Of a stretch of 29,215 bases of DNA, positions 15,050 through 23,600 are shown piece after piece; the stretch's first letter is position 1, and every line of letters begins with the position of its first letter. Both the position numbers and the translations under genes were made by a program. A model generated the notes under the pieces. That model saw only the letters and a list, made by a program, of their open reading frames with translations, was not told where the DNA came from and ran no database searches. The DNA comes from Spirochaetota bacterium (GTDB lineage Bacteria; Spirochaetota; UBA4802; JAFGJZ01): contig JAEWVM010000258.1 of NCBI GenBank assembly GCA_023396615.1, positions 1 through 29,215 of the forward strand, given 5' to 3'.

Positions 15050-16707
15050 TCGTAAAGAAATGCAGAGTAATCATTTCTTTGTTTGCCTGCATTGTATTTT
15101 CTTCATGCGGCGGAGGCCTCGGAAGTGCATATAAAGATCTGTTTGATGATATAGAGCATATTTATGTTACAGGAATAACACTTGATAAAGGTGTTTTTGA
15201 ATCTGTTTATTCCGGCAAAACAGTTAATCTGCATGCGACTTTTTCTCCGCCGGATGCGTCAGACCAAAAAGTAACATGGTCAATAGTAAGCGGTTCATCT
15301 TTGGCATCAATAGATTCTGACAACGGAGTGTTGAGTGCAGGAAATACATCCGGTGATATAAAAGTTCGTGCTGTCACGCGTGATGGAGGATTTGCTGCTG
15401 AGTGCGTGATTGCAATTACCTCCGTAATTCATCCGGGATTGTCATCAGTTGTAGTTTCCCATGGAAATCTTCAGCCGTTATTTTCTAAAACATTTTACGA
15501 TTATCTTGATGCCCCTATTCCCTGGAATGTTTCTTCAGTTTATATTCTTCCGTCTGCAGTTCAGGGCGGATCTGAAATAAAAATTAATGGAGCAGCTGCA
15601 GAATCGGGAGTTCCATATAAACTCACAGTGAATACCGGTTCAAATCACGTATCTGTAGTTGTAACAACTGCGGACGGTTTATCATATCTGACTTATGATG
15701 TCGATTTATATCGTGCTGTTCCGGTTTACAAAACCGGTGCAGGAAATATCAGCGGATATACTCTTGATCCGCGTGAAGATGGATCGATGCAGTGCGGCGA
15801 AGCCTGGCTGAATCCGCGATTTACAGATAATGGAAATGGAACGATCACTGATAAAATGTCCGGTCTGGTGTGGATAAAAAACCTTGTGCCTCATGGTGCG
15901 GCAAATGACTGGAGTAATTCACTATCATCAAGTGAAAATCTGAGTTATGCCGGAAAAACTGATTGGCGTCTGCCTAATGTGCGTGAACTTTTAAGCATGC
16001 AGAATTGGGGTAAACCAGCTCAAAATTGGCTTCTAAAAAGCGGGTTTACCGGGGTGCCGTCTGAATTAAAATGCTGGAGTTCTTCAATTGATCCGGCATC
16101 TGCATCAAAGGTCTGGGGTGTTTATTTTAATTATTCGATATCAATAATTGAAAAAAACTCAAACCAATATACGGCTGATTCATACTGGTGGCCTGTGCGT
16201 TCCGGATCACAGCTTCAATCAACCGGTCAAACAAATAATACAACATCAGGCGAGGATGGATTCTATCAAAAGGGAGTTTCTATTCCGGTTAAACATTTCT
16301 GCATTAATAGTGATGGAACAATAACAGATAATATGACAGGACTAGTATGGTTAAAAGATGCGAATCCAAGCACATCCCCGTTGACATGGAAAGACTGTCT
16401 TAAATATACCGATGATTTGAATGCCGGAATACAAAGCGGAAATTGCGGTTTTACAAATTGGCGAGTTCCGGCAGTGAATGAGATTCTATCAATAATTGAT
16501 TACAGCAGCACTTTGACTTTTTCAGCATGGCTGTCAAGTCAGGGATTTTTAAATGCTCAATCCGGTACTGCGTATTTCTACGCGACTTCTACAACTGATG
16601 CATCTTATCCTTTACATGTATGGTCAATAAGCAGAAATGACAGATCTTTAAGATCGGAATCGAAAACTAGCAATTTTCAGATGCTTCTTGTTCGTAATGC
16701 AGAATAG
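15043..16707 (+). CDS. surface lipoprotein with Big2, cadherin-like and two DUF1566 (Lcl C-terminal) domains
   Basis: 554 residues. A lipoprotein signal ends at C22 (IVFSSC). A bacterial Ig-like Big2 domain (about 40-126, VTGITLDKG ... TWSIVSGSSLASID) is followed by a cadherin-like beta-sandwich (about 130-223, LSSVVVSHGNLQP ... VDLYR). Two DUF1566/Lcl_C domains come next (about 255-395 and 417-552), each opening DGTITDNMTGLVWLKD or similar and carrying WRLPNVRELLS or WRVPAVNEILS. DUF1566 modules occur in secreted adhesins and collagen-binding proteins. Last gene of the sigma-factor operon, overlapping the barrel gene and followed by a terminator. I infer surface exposure and a ligand-binding or effector role. 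Confidence 0.85.
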   Translation: MVIVKKCRVIISLFACIVFSSCGGGLGSAYKDLFDDIEHIYVTGITLDKGVFESVYSGKTVNLHATFSPPDASDQKVTWSIVSGSSLASIDSDNGVLSAGNTSGDIKVRAVTRDGGFAAECVIAITSVIHPGLSSVVVSHGNLQPLFSKTFYDYLDAPIPWNVSSVYILPSAVQGGSEIKINGAAAESGVPYKLTVNTGSNHVSVVVTTADGLSYLTYDVDLYRAVPVYKTGAGNISGYTLDPREDGSMQCGEAWLNPRFTDNGNGTITDKMSGLVWIKNLVPHGAANDWSNSLSSSENLSYAGKTDWRLPNVRELLSMQNWGKPAQNWLLKSGFTGVPSELKCWSSSIDPASASKVWGVYFNYSISIIEKNSNQYTADSYWWPVRSGSQLQSTGQTNNTTSGEDGFYQKGVSIPVKHFCINSDGTITDNMTGLVWLKDANPSTSPLTWKDCLKYTDDLNAGIQSGNCGFTNWRVPAVNEILSIIDYSSTLTFSAWLSSQGFLNAQSGTAYFYATSTTDASYPLHVWSISRNDRSLRSESKTSNFQMLLVRNAE

Positions 16708-16757
16708 TAAATTAATATTTTTTATTTTATGAAATTCAATGTTTATCATGCGGTATT

Positions 16758-16793
16758 AAAAAAGCTGCCCTTCACCTACAGGGCAGCTTTTTT
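16758..16793. terminator. bidirectional rho-independent terminator
   Basis: AAAAAAGCTGCCCT pairs with AGGGCAGCTTTTTT around an 8-base loop. It closes the sigma/FecR operon (+) and the convergent GH8 gene (-). Confidence 0.92.
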
Positions 16794-16819
16794 GTTCTCT
16801 ATTTTTTTTTAAATCTTAG

Positions 16820-19153
16820 TTATCTTTTAATAACTTCTATATTAAATTTAAGCTGTGGTCTTATTAAACCATTATTGTCGGTGATGCCTAGATTTTTGCT
16901 TTTTACCATCATCGGAGTAATTCCGCCGCTGCTGGGAGAAATATTTGAACTGTATACATGACTTTTAATAGCTTCATTTAAAAATCCGGTATATTTTTCA
17001 TAATCAGCTGAGCCTACTTTCCCTTGAATCAGATCAAACAAAGAAAATATCGCATTTGGGTTTATATCATAGTTATCAATGACAATCCCTTCAGAATAAG
17101 GATCCGCATCAGTTACCAGCATGTTATAATAATTTGGATCTTCGGCATACATTCTAATAATTTCACCAGTTGATGATCTTAGTGCAATTTTATCACCGCC
17201 AAGACTTATCATTCCCATTTTCTGAGGATCGCCGATAGTTGCACTTCCTTTCACTGCATCAGTGTAAAGAAAGCCGTCCGCCGGAGTCATATACATATTG
17301 TTTTGAACCCCTTTGATCGCTACTTTCGTTTCAGGATTAACAAATTTTCCTGACATGAAAAGAAGTGATAGAAGACGAAGAGTGTTTCCATAATACGTAT
17401 ATTGATTTACTACACCATTATTCTGCTGAGGATCTTTTGTTGCGATAACTGCATCAATCCAGTTTTTCGCATTTTCAGTATCATCAACCAGAATCAGCGA
17501 TGAAGTAGCGCACATCGCAACAAATGCTGATGAATAATATTTTGCCGCAACTTCTTTGTTAAAACCGTCACGATCCTCTTTTCTCCAATCAGTTCCGTCT
17601 TTTGAATAACCGTCATAAAGACAAGTTGATATCTTGCCGTTTGGACCATCGCCTAAAAGTTTATCTTCAGTGTATCTATTTTTGAAAAAATTAGCTGTTT
17701 TCTCAAGAATCGCTTTCGCTTCTGTACTTCCGTACCATGCATAATCTGTTGCGAGTCTCCACGGCACTCTCACAGCATCATAGAAGAAGTTAGTGCTCAG
17801 CATATCCCATCCGTCATTGTAATCAACTACGCCGTCAGGATTATTATAAATAATATTTCCGTTTGCGTCACATACAGGATTGCCTTTAGCATCAGATGTT
17901 GCCCTGTCATCAATTTGACCGTCATTGTTTAAATCAAAAAAATACCTTCTGTCACTTGCACCTAGAGGTTTAACAGGGGTAGTTCCTCGTGTGTCGCACC
18001 AGTCAGGAAACAGACCGCTTCCTTTGTCATCGTCGCTGATCTTTTTCATTTCAACGTACATCGCGTTGAGGACTGTATCACACTTTTTAGCATAAGATGA
18101 TACGGTATTTACTGATCCGAATACATCTATAACCTGTTTGCAGTTTTTATTGTCGTTAAGAAAATCTTTAAATGATCTGAGCCATGCCGGCATGAAGTAG
18201 CTTGGATTCCAGCATTCTTGGCCGCCCCATGCCGTACCGTTAGTCAGATAATTCCCTTTTAAATCGCCTCTTCCCTGTCTGGCTGTTAAAATGTCTTTAA
18301 TAGTTCGAGCTGCATATTCACGGTAATCGAATCCTGGTTTCGGCATATTGTCGTATGATTTATTCTGCCACTTTTTGCTCGCAATAACAAGAGCCATTGC
18401 AATATCCAGGTCGGCATCTGTAGCAGACCCTCTTCCTCTATCCCATGAAGAGGCTTTAACATATCTGCTTTTCACAATTTCCGCATTTACTCTGTCGGGA
18501 TCATCGGCGGTTTTTCCGATATTTTCTTTATCTGCCATCGCCTGCCAATTAGGTTCGACTGACGGCTCAACTTTTTCTCCATCCAAAGACGGTGCAGCGA
18601 TATAATGACGCTTTTCATCATCAATTAAGCTGATATCACTTTTTAGTAACCATGCACATCCATGAGGAACTGGGATTTTAAATTCGCTGATATCTGTTCC
18701 ATTTCTCAATACTTTCCAATGCATCAGATTTGTTTCCGGGACAAGGTGTTTTCGTACATACGCATACATTTTATCGAAGGTTTTCTGATCGTTGAAGTAA
18801 ACTGCGATCAGCATTCCATAAGCCATTCCTTCAGATACTGTATCGTATGCCGATGAAGCGTCACGTTTGACGCGGAAAGTATTATCTCCGCCGTCAACAA
18901 CGTAATTGTTGAACCAGTCTTTATATTCTGAGAGAAGATATTCTTCGCTGATCGCATCAGCACTTGTAAGGCCGTTCTGATAATTAAACTGAGCAATATT
19001 GTTGAGAACAGAGTAAACTTCATTTGAACCGGTTTCGTCGCCGGTTTCATTACCGACACCACCTCCTCCGCATGCAATAGTTATTCCTATTACGAGTGAC
19101 AGCAGAAACGGCATGCGCAAAATTTTCCGCATCTTTACTTTTTTAAACTTCAC
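16820..19153 (-). CDS. GH8 family glycoside hydrolase lipoprotein (endoglucanase/xylanase-like)
   Basis: 777 residues. The lipoprotein signal ends at C28 (GITIAC), followed by a Gly-rich tether. The GH8 (alpha/alpha)6 catalytic domain spans roughly 45-600. Proton-donor E108 lies in SEGMAYGMLI, and the segment ATDADLDIAMALVIASKKW (from A244) fits the GH8 signature completely, with D246 and D248. GH8 enzymes invert beta-1,4 bonds in cellulose, xylan, chitosan or lichenan; the substrate cannot be told. A pair of calcium-type Asp loops (DLNNDGQIDD from D407, and NNPDGVVDYND) interrupts the domain. A beta-rich C-terminal region (about 610-690) is unassigned. GTG start with GGAGG five bases upstream. 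Confidence 0.92.
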   Translation of the reverse strand: MKFKKVKMRKILRMPFLLSLVIGITIACGGGGVGNETGDETGSNEVYSVLNNIAQFNYQNGLTSADAISEEYLLSEYKDWFNNYVVDGGDNTFRVKRDASSAYDTVSEGMAYGMLIAVYFNDQKTFDKMYAYVRKHLVPETNLMHWKVLRNGTDISEFKIPVPHGCAWLLKSDISLIDDEKRHYIAAPSLDGEKVEPSVEPNWQAMADKENIGKTADDPDRVNAEIVKSRYVKASSWDRGRGSATDADLDIAMALVIASKKWQNKSYDNMPKPGFDYREYAARTIKDILTARQGRGDLKGNYLTNGTAWGGQECWNPSYFMPAWLRSFKDFLNDNKNCKQVIDVFGSVNTVSSYAKKCDTVLNAMYVEMKKISDDDKGSGLFPDWCDTRGTTPVKPLGASDRRYFFDLNNDGQIDDRATSDAKGNPVCDANGNIIYNNPDGVVDYNDGWDMLSTNFFYDAVRVPWRLATDYAWYGSTEAKAILEKTANFFKNRYTEDKLLGDGPNGKISTCLYDGYSKDGTDWRKEDRDGFNKEVAAKYYSSAFVAMCATSSLILVDDTENAKNWIDAVIATKDPQQNNGVVNQYTYYGNTLRLLSLLFMSGKFVNPETKVAIKGVQNNMYMTPADGFLYTDAVKGSATIGDPQKMGMISLGGDKIALRSSTGEIIRMYAEDPNYYNMLVTDADPYSEGIVIDNYDINPNAIFSLFDLIQGKVGSADYEKYTGFLNEAIKSHVYSSNISPSSGGITPMMVKSKNLGITDNNGLIRPQLKFNIEVIKR

Positions 19154-19174
19154 GGGATCCTCCAGTTAATTTGA

Positions 19175-19180
19175 ATTATA
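19175..19180 (-). promoter_or_regulatory. TATAAT -10 element of the GH8 gene
   Basis: A perfect TATAAT on the minus strand lies 21 bases before the GTG start. No good -35 box is present at 16-18 bases, which may mean activator dependence. Confidence 0.35.
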
Positions 19181-19234
19181 ATGTAAATTTGAAATGTCCG
19201 TTTTAAGATTAAACAAAGCATCGTTCCCAGAGCA

Positions 19235-19265
19235 GATAAAACGTGTCAGGCTTTAACCTGACACG
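19235..19265 (-). terminator. rho-independent terminator between deacetylase and GH8 genes
   Basis: CGTGTCAGG and CCTGACACG (19242-19250 and 19257-19265) form a 9-bp stem with a 6-base loop, followed on the minus strand by TTTTATC. Together with 19342-19361 it isolates the GH8 gene from upstream transcription. Confidence 0.8.
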
Positions 19266-19341
19266 GATTTGGGGGAGCAAACTTGGTTCATATCTGTTGT
19301 TCAGACATAATTCGAGTGAGAAAATGAGGGAAAAATTCCTC

Positions 19342-19361
19342 AAAAAAAGTCCAATAGGACT
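19342..19361 (-). terminator. first terminator after the polysaccharide deacetylase gene
   Basis: On the minus strand AGTCC-TATT-GGACT is followed by seven T residues, about 30 bases after the deacetylase stop. The stem is only 5 bp, which may explain the second, stronger terminator downstream. Confidence 0.6.
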
Positions 19362-19392
19362 AAAAAAATCTGAATTTGCGGATTATTGGGAT

Positions 19393-20346
19393 CTAAGGCG
19401 CAAGAGTAAGCGAAGCGGCATCTAAAGAGACTTCATAATATCCATGACCGTCCCATTCCAAAACCTTGTCATTTTGATAGAGAGTACCGCCGTCAACCGT
19501 AACCCTTAAATATTTTCCTGGAGGAAAATGATCCGGCAAAGTCCAATTCCACGTAGTTGTATTACCGGAAACAACCGGCTTAGCTGAAGATAATATTTTT
19601 TGAGCACGCCAATATGCTCCGATGTTGGTCACAGTATCAATCCACATATCGCCTAATGATTTAGCATACACAACGCCGGCCGCGAACAGATCATAATTCA
19701 CCGGCTGATATGCACCGTCATTGCCTCCCGTGAAGCCGTGTACAAGAATTATTCTCCATCCTTTGACACTACGCGCTGAATCGACAGCAAAATCCATTCG
19801 CCCGCTTGAAGTATGAATATCACATTTAAGATTATAAGGGTCTGTGCTGTCGTTAGGCAAAATATTTCCGTCTGCAACACCGCGACCGATAAAAAAACGC
19901 GTCTTCGCTAATGGAACGTATGAAGTATCTCCATAGGGATACGCTATAGAATAAACATCAGCACCAAATGTATTCTGAATAAAATCAGTCGCAATATCGA
20001 TATTTGCCGCTGAAACAGTTGTGTGATTATTAGTATGATTACCAATCTCATGTCCATCTTTGACGATCTGAGACCAAAGTGCTGCCAAATCCGGAGGGTT
20101 CATGCTTATCCGATTGGTTTGCATGTAAAATGTCATAGGAATACCAAGTGCCTGCATTTCAGTATAATGATCTAATTGAGATGAAGTACTGTCATCGAAT
20201 GTATACGAAACTGCCCCGGTAAATCCAGCCCAATTGAGTACCTTTAAATTACCCGGAAGACCTGATGGAACTGGAATATTATTTGCCCCCGTAGGAAACG
20301 GAAGACTGCTTAGAATATTTACTTTAACCATATAAGTTTTATTCAA
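19393..20346 (-). CDS. NodB-homology polysaccharide deacetylase (CE4-like), possibly missing its N-terminus
   Basis: 317 residues. The deacetylase core has motif 1 VSYTFDDS (D51/D52), motif 2 GHEIGNHTNNH with metal ligands H104 and H108, AYPYGD at 136-140, and ILVHG at 200-204. Enzymes of this fold remove acetyl groups from chitin, peptidoglycan or xylan using a divalent metal. The C-terminal 75 residues look like a beta domain. The frame begins at TTG 20346 (ATG at 20331 is the alternative) without a clear ribosome-binding site or signal peptide, and the frame is open for 14 more codons to a stop without another start. Since relatives are secreted, the 5' end may have been lost. It lies next to the GH8 enzyme, consistent with polysaccharide processing. 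Confidence 0.8.
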   Translation of the reverse strand: MNKTYMVKVNILSSLPFPTGANNIPVPSGLPGNLKVLNWAGFTGAVSYTFDDSTSSQLDHYTEMQALGIPMTFYMQTNRISMNPPDLAALWSQIVKDGHEIGNHTNNHTTVSAANIDIATDFIQNTFGADVYSIAYPYGDTSYVPLAKTRFFIGRGVADGNILPNDSTDPYNLKCDIHTSSGRMDFAVDSARSVKGWRIILVHGFTGGNDGAYQPVNYDLFAAGVVYAKSLGDMWIDTVTNIGAYWRAQKILSSAKPVVSGNTTTWNWTLPDHFPPGKYLRVTVDGGTLYQNDKVLEWDGHGYYEVSLDAASLTLAP

Positions 20347-20521
20347 CCATCTTCTGCCATTACTATATATGAAACAGGACTTGAGAAATTATTAGCATTC
20401 ACCCCAGATCATCTTCAGCGCTCAGATAATTTCCTCCGCGGTGTTCACGGCATGTACCGATGAACTCGCTCATATTTCAACAGGCTCTAGGGTCTCGGAT
20501 TGCTGATTCGCATCTATTAAA

Positions 20522-20629
20522 TTACTTTTTGCTGAAAAAGAACTTTTTAACAAATCCGCTGCCGCGATAAGACCTATTATGATAAATTTCTTGAAAGCTT
20601 CAAAGAAAAACAGCACATTTCTCAAACTA
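20522..20629 (-). pseudogene. relic of a DUF2167 gene 3' end
   Basis: On the minus strand the sequence encodes AFKKFIIIGLIAA, then after a one-base frameshift GFVKKFFFSKK and a TAA at 20522-20524. This is the C-terminal membrane tail of the intact DUF2167 protein encoded at 24500-25366 (AFKKFIILGLIAAGGFVKKFFFSKE). The bases just upstream (LRNVLFFFE) also align loosely with its LLKSLWVGIL. The rest of the gene is absent. Confidence 0.8.
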
Positions 20630-20636
20630 CCCTAAA

Positions 20637-23600
20637 TTAAGAATGGATTATGGTTTGACTGTTGCTTGAGACTGCTTTATTAAGCGCGTCTTGCGCATAT
20701 TGTCTGAGCTTAGACGCCATATTCCTTTTTGTTTCATCTATAATCTTCCAATCAGCTTTTCGGGGATCTTTTATATTGAAAAGATTATCGATAGAACCGC
20801 ATTTGAGTTCTTTTTCCAGCGAGAGTTTATCTGATGAAAGGGAAGATATACCGATAAAAAACTGTGCTGTGCCAGGCATGTTTTCTGAAATTTTTTCTGA
20901 GTGTTTTACAAGCTTATCCGCAAAAATTTTTGAACTGAAAAGATTCGTATGCGGTAGTGCAATCAGGAATGTATCATCGCCGGCCATTCCGAACATATCA
21001 TAGCCTCTGAGTGTTTCGGACAAAAAAACAGCTGTTTCTTCAATATACTGTTTTATTCTTTCACTTGAGAATGACTCATCCTTAAATACAACTTTCATCA
21101 TTATAAATGAACATTCAATTCTTTCTCTAAATGAAAATACTTTATTAAGGTATTCCATAACATTCTCGCTTGTTTGATTGAAAATATTTAAATTATTGCT
21201 TTTTTTTCCTTTTGAGCTGGATTGTTCATAATATTTTTCAAGATAATATTTAACAGTATAAAGAAGCTCTTTTTCAACAATTGGTTTCTTGAGGTATTCT
21301 CTTGCGCCGTTTATCATTTGTTCATCAATAAGTCTTTCATCGGCGACTGCGGAAAGAAATATGAATGGTATATCTTTTTTTGCTGGATCATCTACAATTC
21401 GTTTTAAAATATCGTTTCCGTTGATTTCCGGCATATTGTAGTCACATATTATGATATCCGGCAAATATGTTTTAAGAGCCTTCATCGCCGAATGCCCCCC
21501 TGTTGCAATGAGAAAATTTTTGTATCCATTTTTTGAAAGATAGCTCTTGATAATATCAGCTATCTGAGCTTCGTCATCCGCAATTAGGATTATTGAATCG
21601 TGTATATCCGTTCTCCTCTCGCTGTATTTGTTTGATAGCTCAACTGTTAATGTATCCTTCTGAAGTTTCTGGCTTATTTCATAACCCGCAAGAGTTTTCC
21701 TCATGTTATGGTTGATGGATGAGCGCTCATATTTTGATACGATTTCATTGTCCTTAAAAACGATGCCGAGAGGAAGGCGGATGCGAAAAACCGAACCCTT
21801 ACCGAGTCCCTCCGATTCGGCCCATATTCTCCCCTTCATAAATTCCGTGAGCTGCTTCGCAAAAGCAAGACCTATTCCGCTTCCGCCGTAACGAGTGTTT
21901 CTGCCCGATTCCAGCTGCTTGAACCGCTCAAAAATATTCTCTAGGTTTTCAGTGCTGATTCCGGTTCCGTTGTCGGAAATTGAAATTTGGCAGAATTCAT
22001 CATCTATATATTCAACGGATATGTCAATTTTACCGGTTTCTGAATCAACATGTTTCAGGGCATTAGAAATTATATTACTGATGATTTCATCAAGTTTTTC
22101 CTCATCAGTATAAAGATCATCTCTTGTTATATCCGGCATGTTTATTGAAATCTTAATATTTGAACCGGATATGGATTTTTTGTAATATTCCAAAATGGTT
22201 TTCATAAATTCACGAAGATTTGTCTTTGTCACATGCAGCTGCGCTGCATTTGAATCAAGTTTTGCAAGATCTAGAAGTCTGTCAATAAAATGCTTTATTC
22301 TGTATGCCGAAGCCAGAATGAGTTCGAAATGTTTTTTGCATGGAGAGTCCTTCGTAAAATTCAGTTCGATATCCGCAATGTTCAGAATAACCGTCAATGG
22401 GGAACGGAAGTCGTGTGTAATATTAGCTATAAAATCATTTTTTACTGAATCAAGTTTTTTAAGACGTTCATTCGTTTCTCTGATCTGATGAGTTCTTTCC
22501 TCAACCTTGAGTTCAAGACTTTTCGAATAATCGTTGATTTTTTTGTGCATGTTTATCTGGCCGATTACGGTGCTGATCTGATTTGCCAAACCTCCGTAAA
22601 TTTCAGTCTGTATCTCGGAATCTATTTTTTCCCTTTCGAAAAGAATATATCCGCAAAATTCGTTTTGCGAAAGTAAATCCTTAACTATAAAAGTGGACCG
22701 CTCCTCAAACAGATCAATAAAATTAGGAACAAGCTGGGAAGACGGGAAATATTTCCCATCAGTCATAAATTTCTTCTGTAAACGAGAATTGTATCCAAAG
22801 AGAAGATTTGCTTCACTGTTGTCATTCTCGTTGTACAGACATATATAACAGCTATTCATTCCGAGTTTAGGCAAATATTCGGAAAGTATTTCCGAAAAAT
22901 GTGTAAACTCACGGCATGTAATAAACGATTCGATCATTGAATGCAACAGGAACTCTTCATTTCGGAGATCCATGAATTTAATCAGATTCATGGTCTTTGC
23001 TGTTGTTGCAACAATCTGAGTTATGGAATAAAAGAATTTGTAATGCTGTCCGTGTGCGACATTAGGAAAAAATAATGTAATAACACCCAAGCGCGAAAGG
23101 AGATAGCTCCAAACGTCATAGTTTCCATTCCGTCTTATATCCTGAATTATCATCATTTCTAAGTACTGATCCAGATTCGCTTTTTTTTGAGAACCTATTA
23201 TTATAAACTCATTTAGAATCAAGTCTGTATTCTTCTTCCAGTCAAAATCGTGTTTTATGCAGAGTTCTTCCAGTTTTTTGTCGCGATGTAGATATTGAAT
23301 CGTCTGAGCAATGATGTTGTTGTCCGTTCCATTAATTATATTTTCCATAAGAATTTCCTGCGGATGCGCAAAGCAACTGCAGGAACGTCTTATAATAAGA
23401 TTTGTATGAACTTCTTCAGTTTCAGAATAGCTGTCATCTTTCAGTTTTCTAAGCAACATTTTTGCTGCAGTTTTCGCCTGTTCTTCTCTGTTTTGGTCTA
23501 CGGTTGTCATTGTAGGAAACATCATCGTGCAAATTTCTGAATTGTCAAAACCTGTTACGGCAATTTCATTTGGAACTGTTATTCCCCGCTTCGAAAGCTC

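Noticed and set aside
18348..18605. Plus-strand 85-residue frame inside the GH8 gene
   Set aside because: It is antisense to the GH8 signature region, which is unmistakable on the minus strand.
20399..20473. Minus-strand 24-codon frame (MSEFIGTCREHRGGNYLSAE...)
   Set aside because: It looks protein-like but is too short, lacks a clear ribosome-binding site and matches nothing I recognise; probably debris next to the DUF2167 relic.
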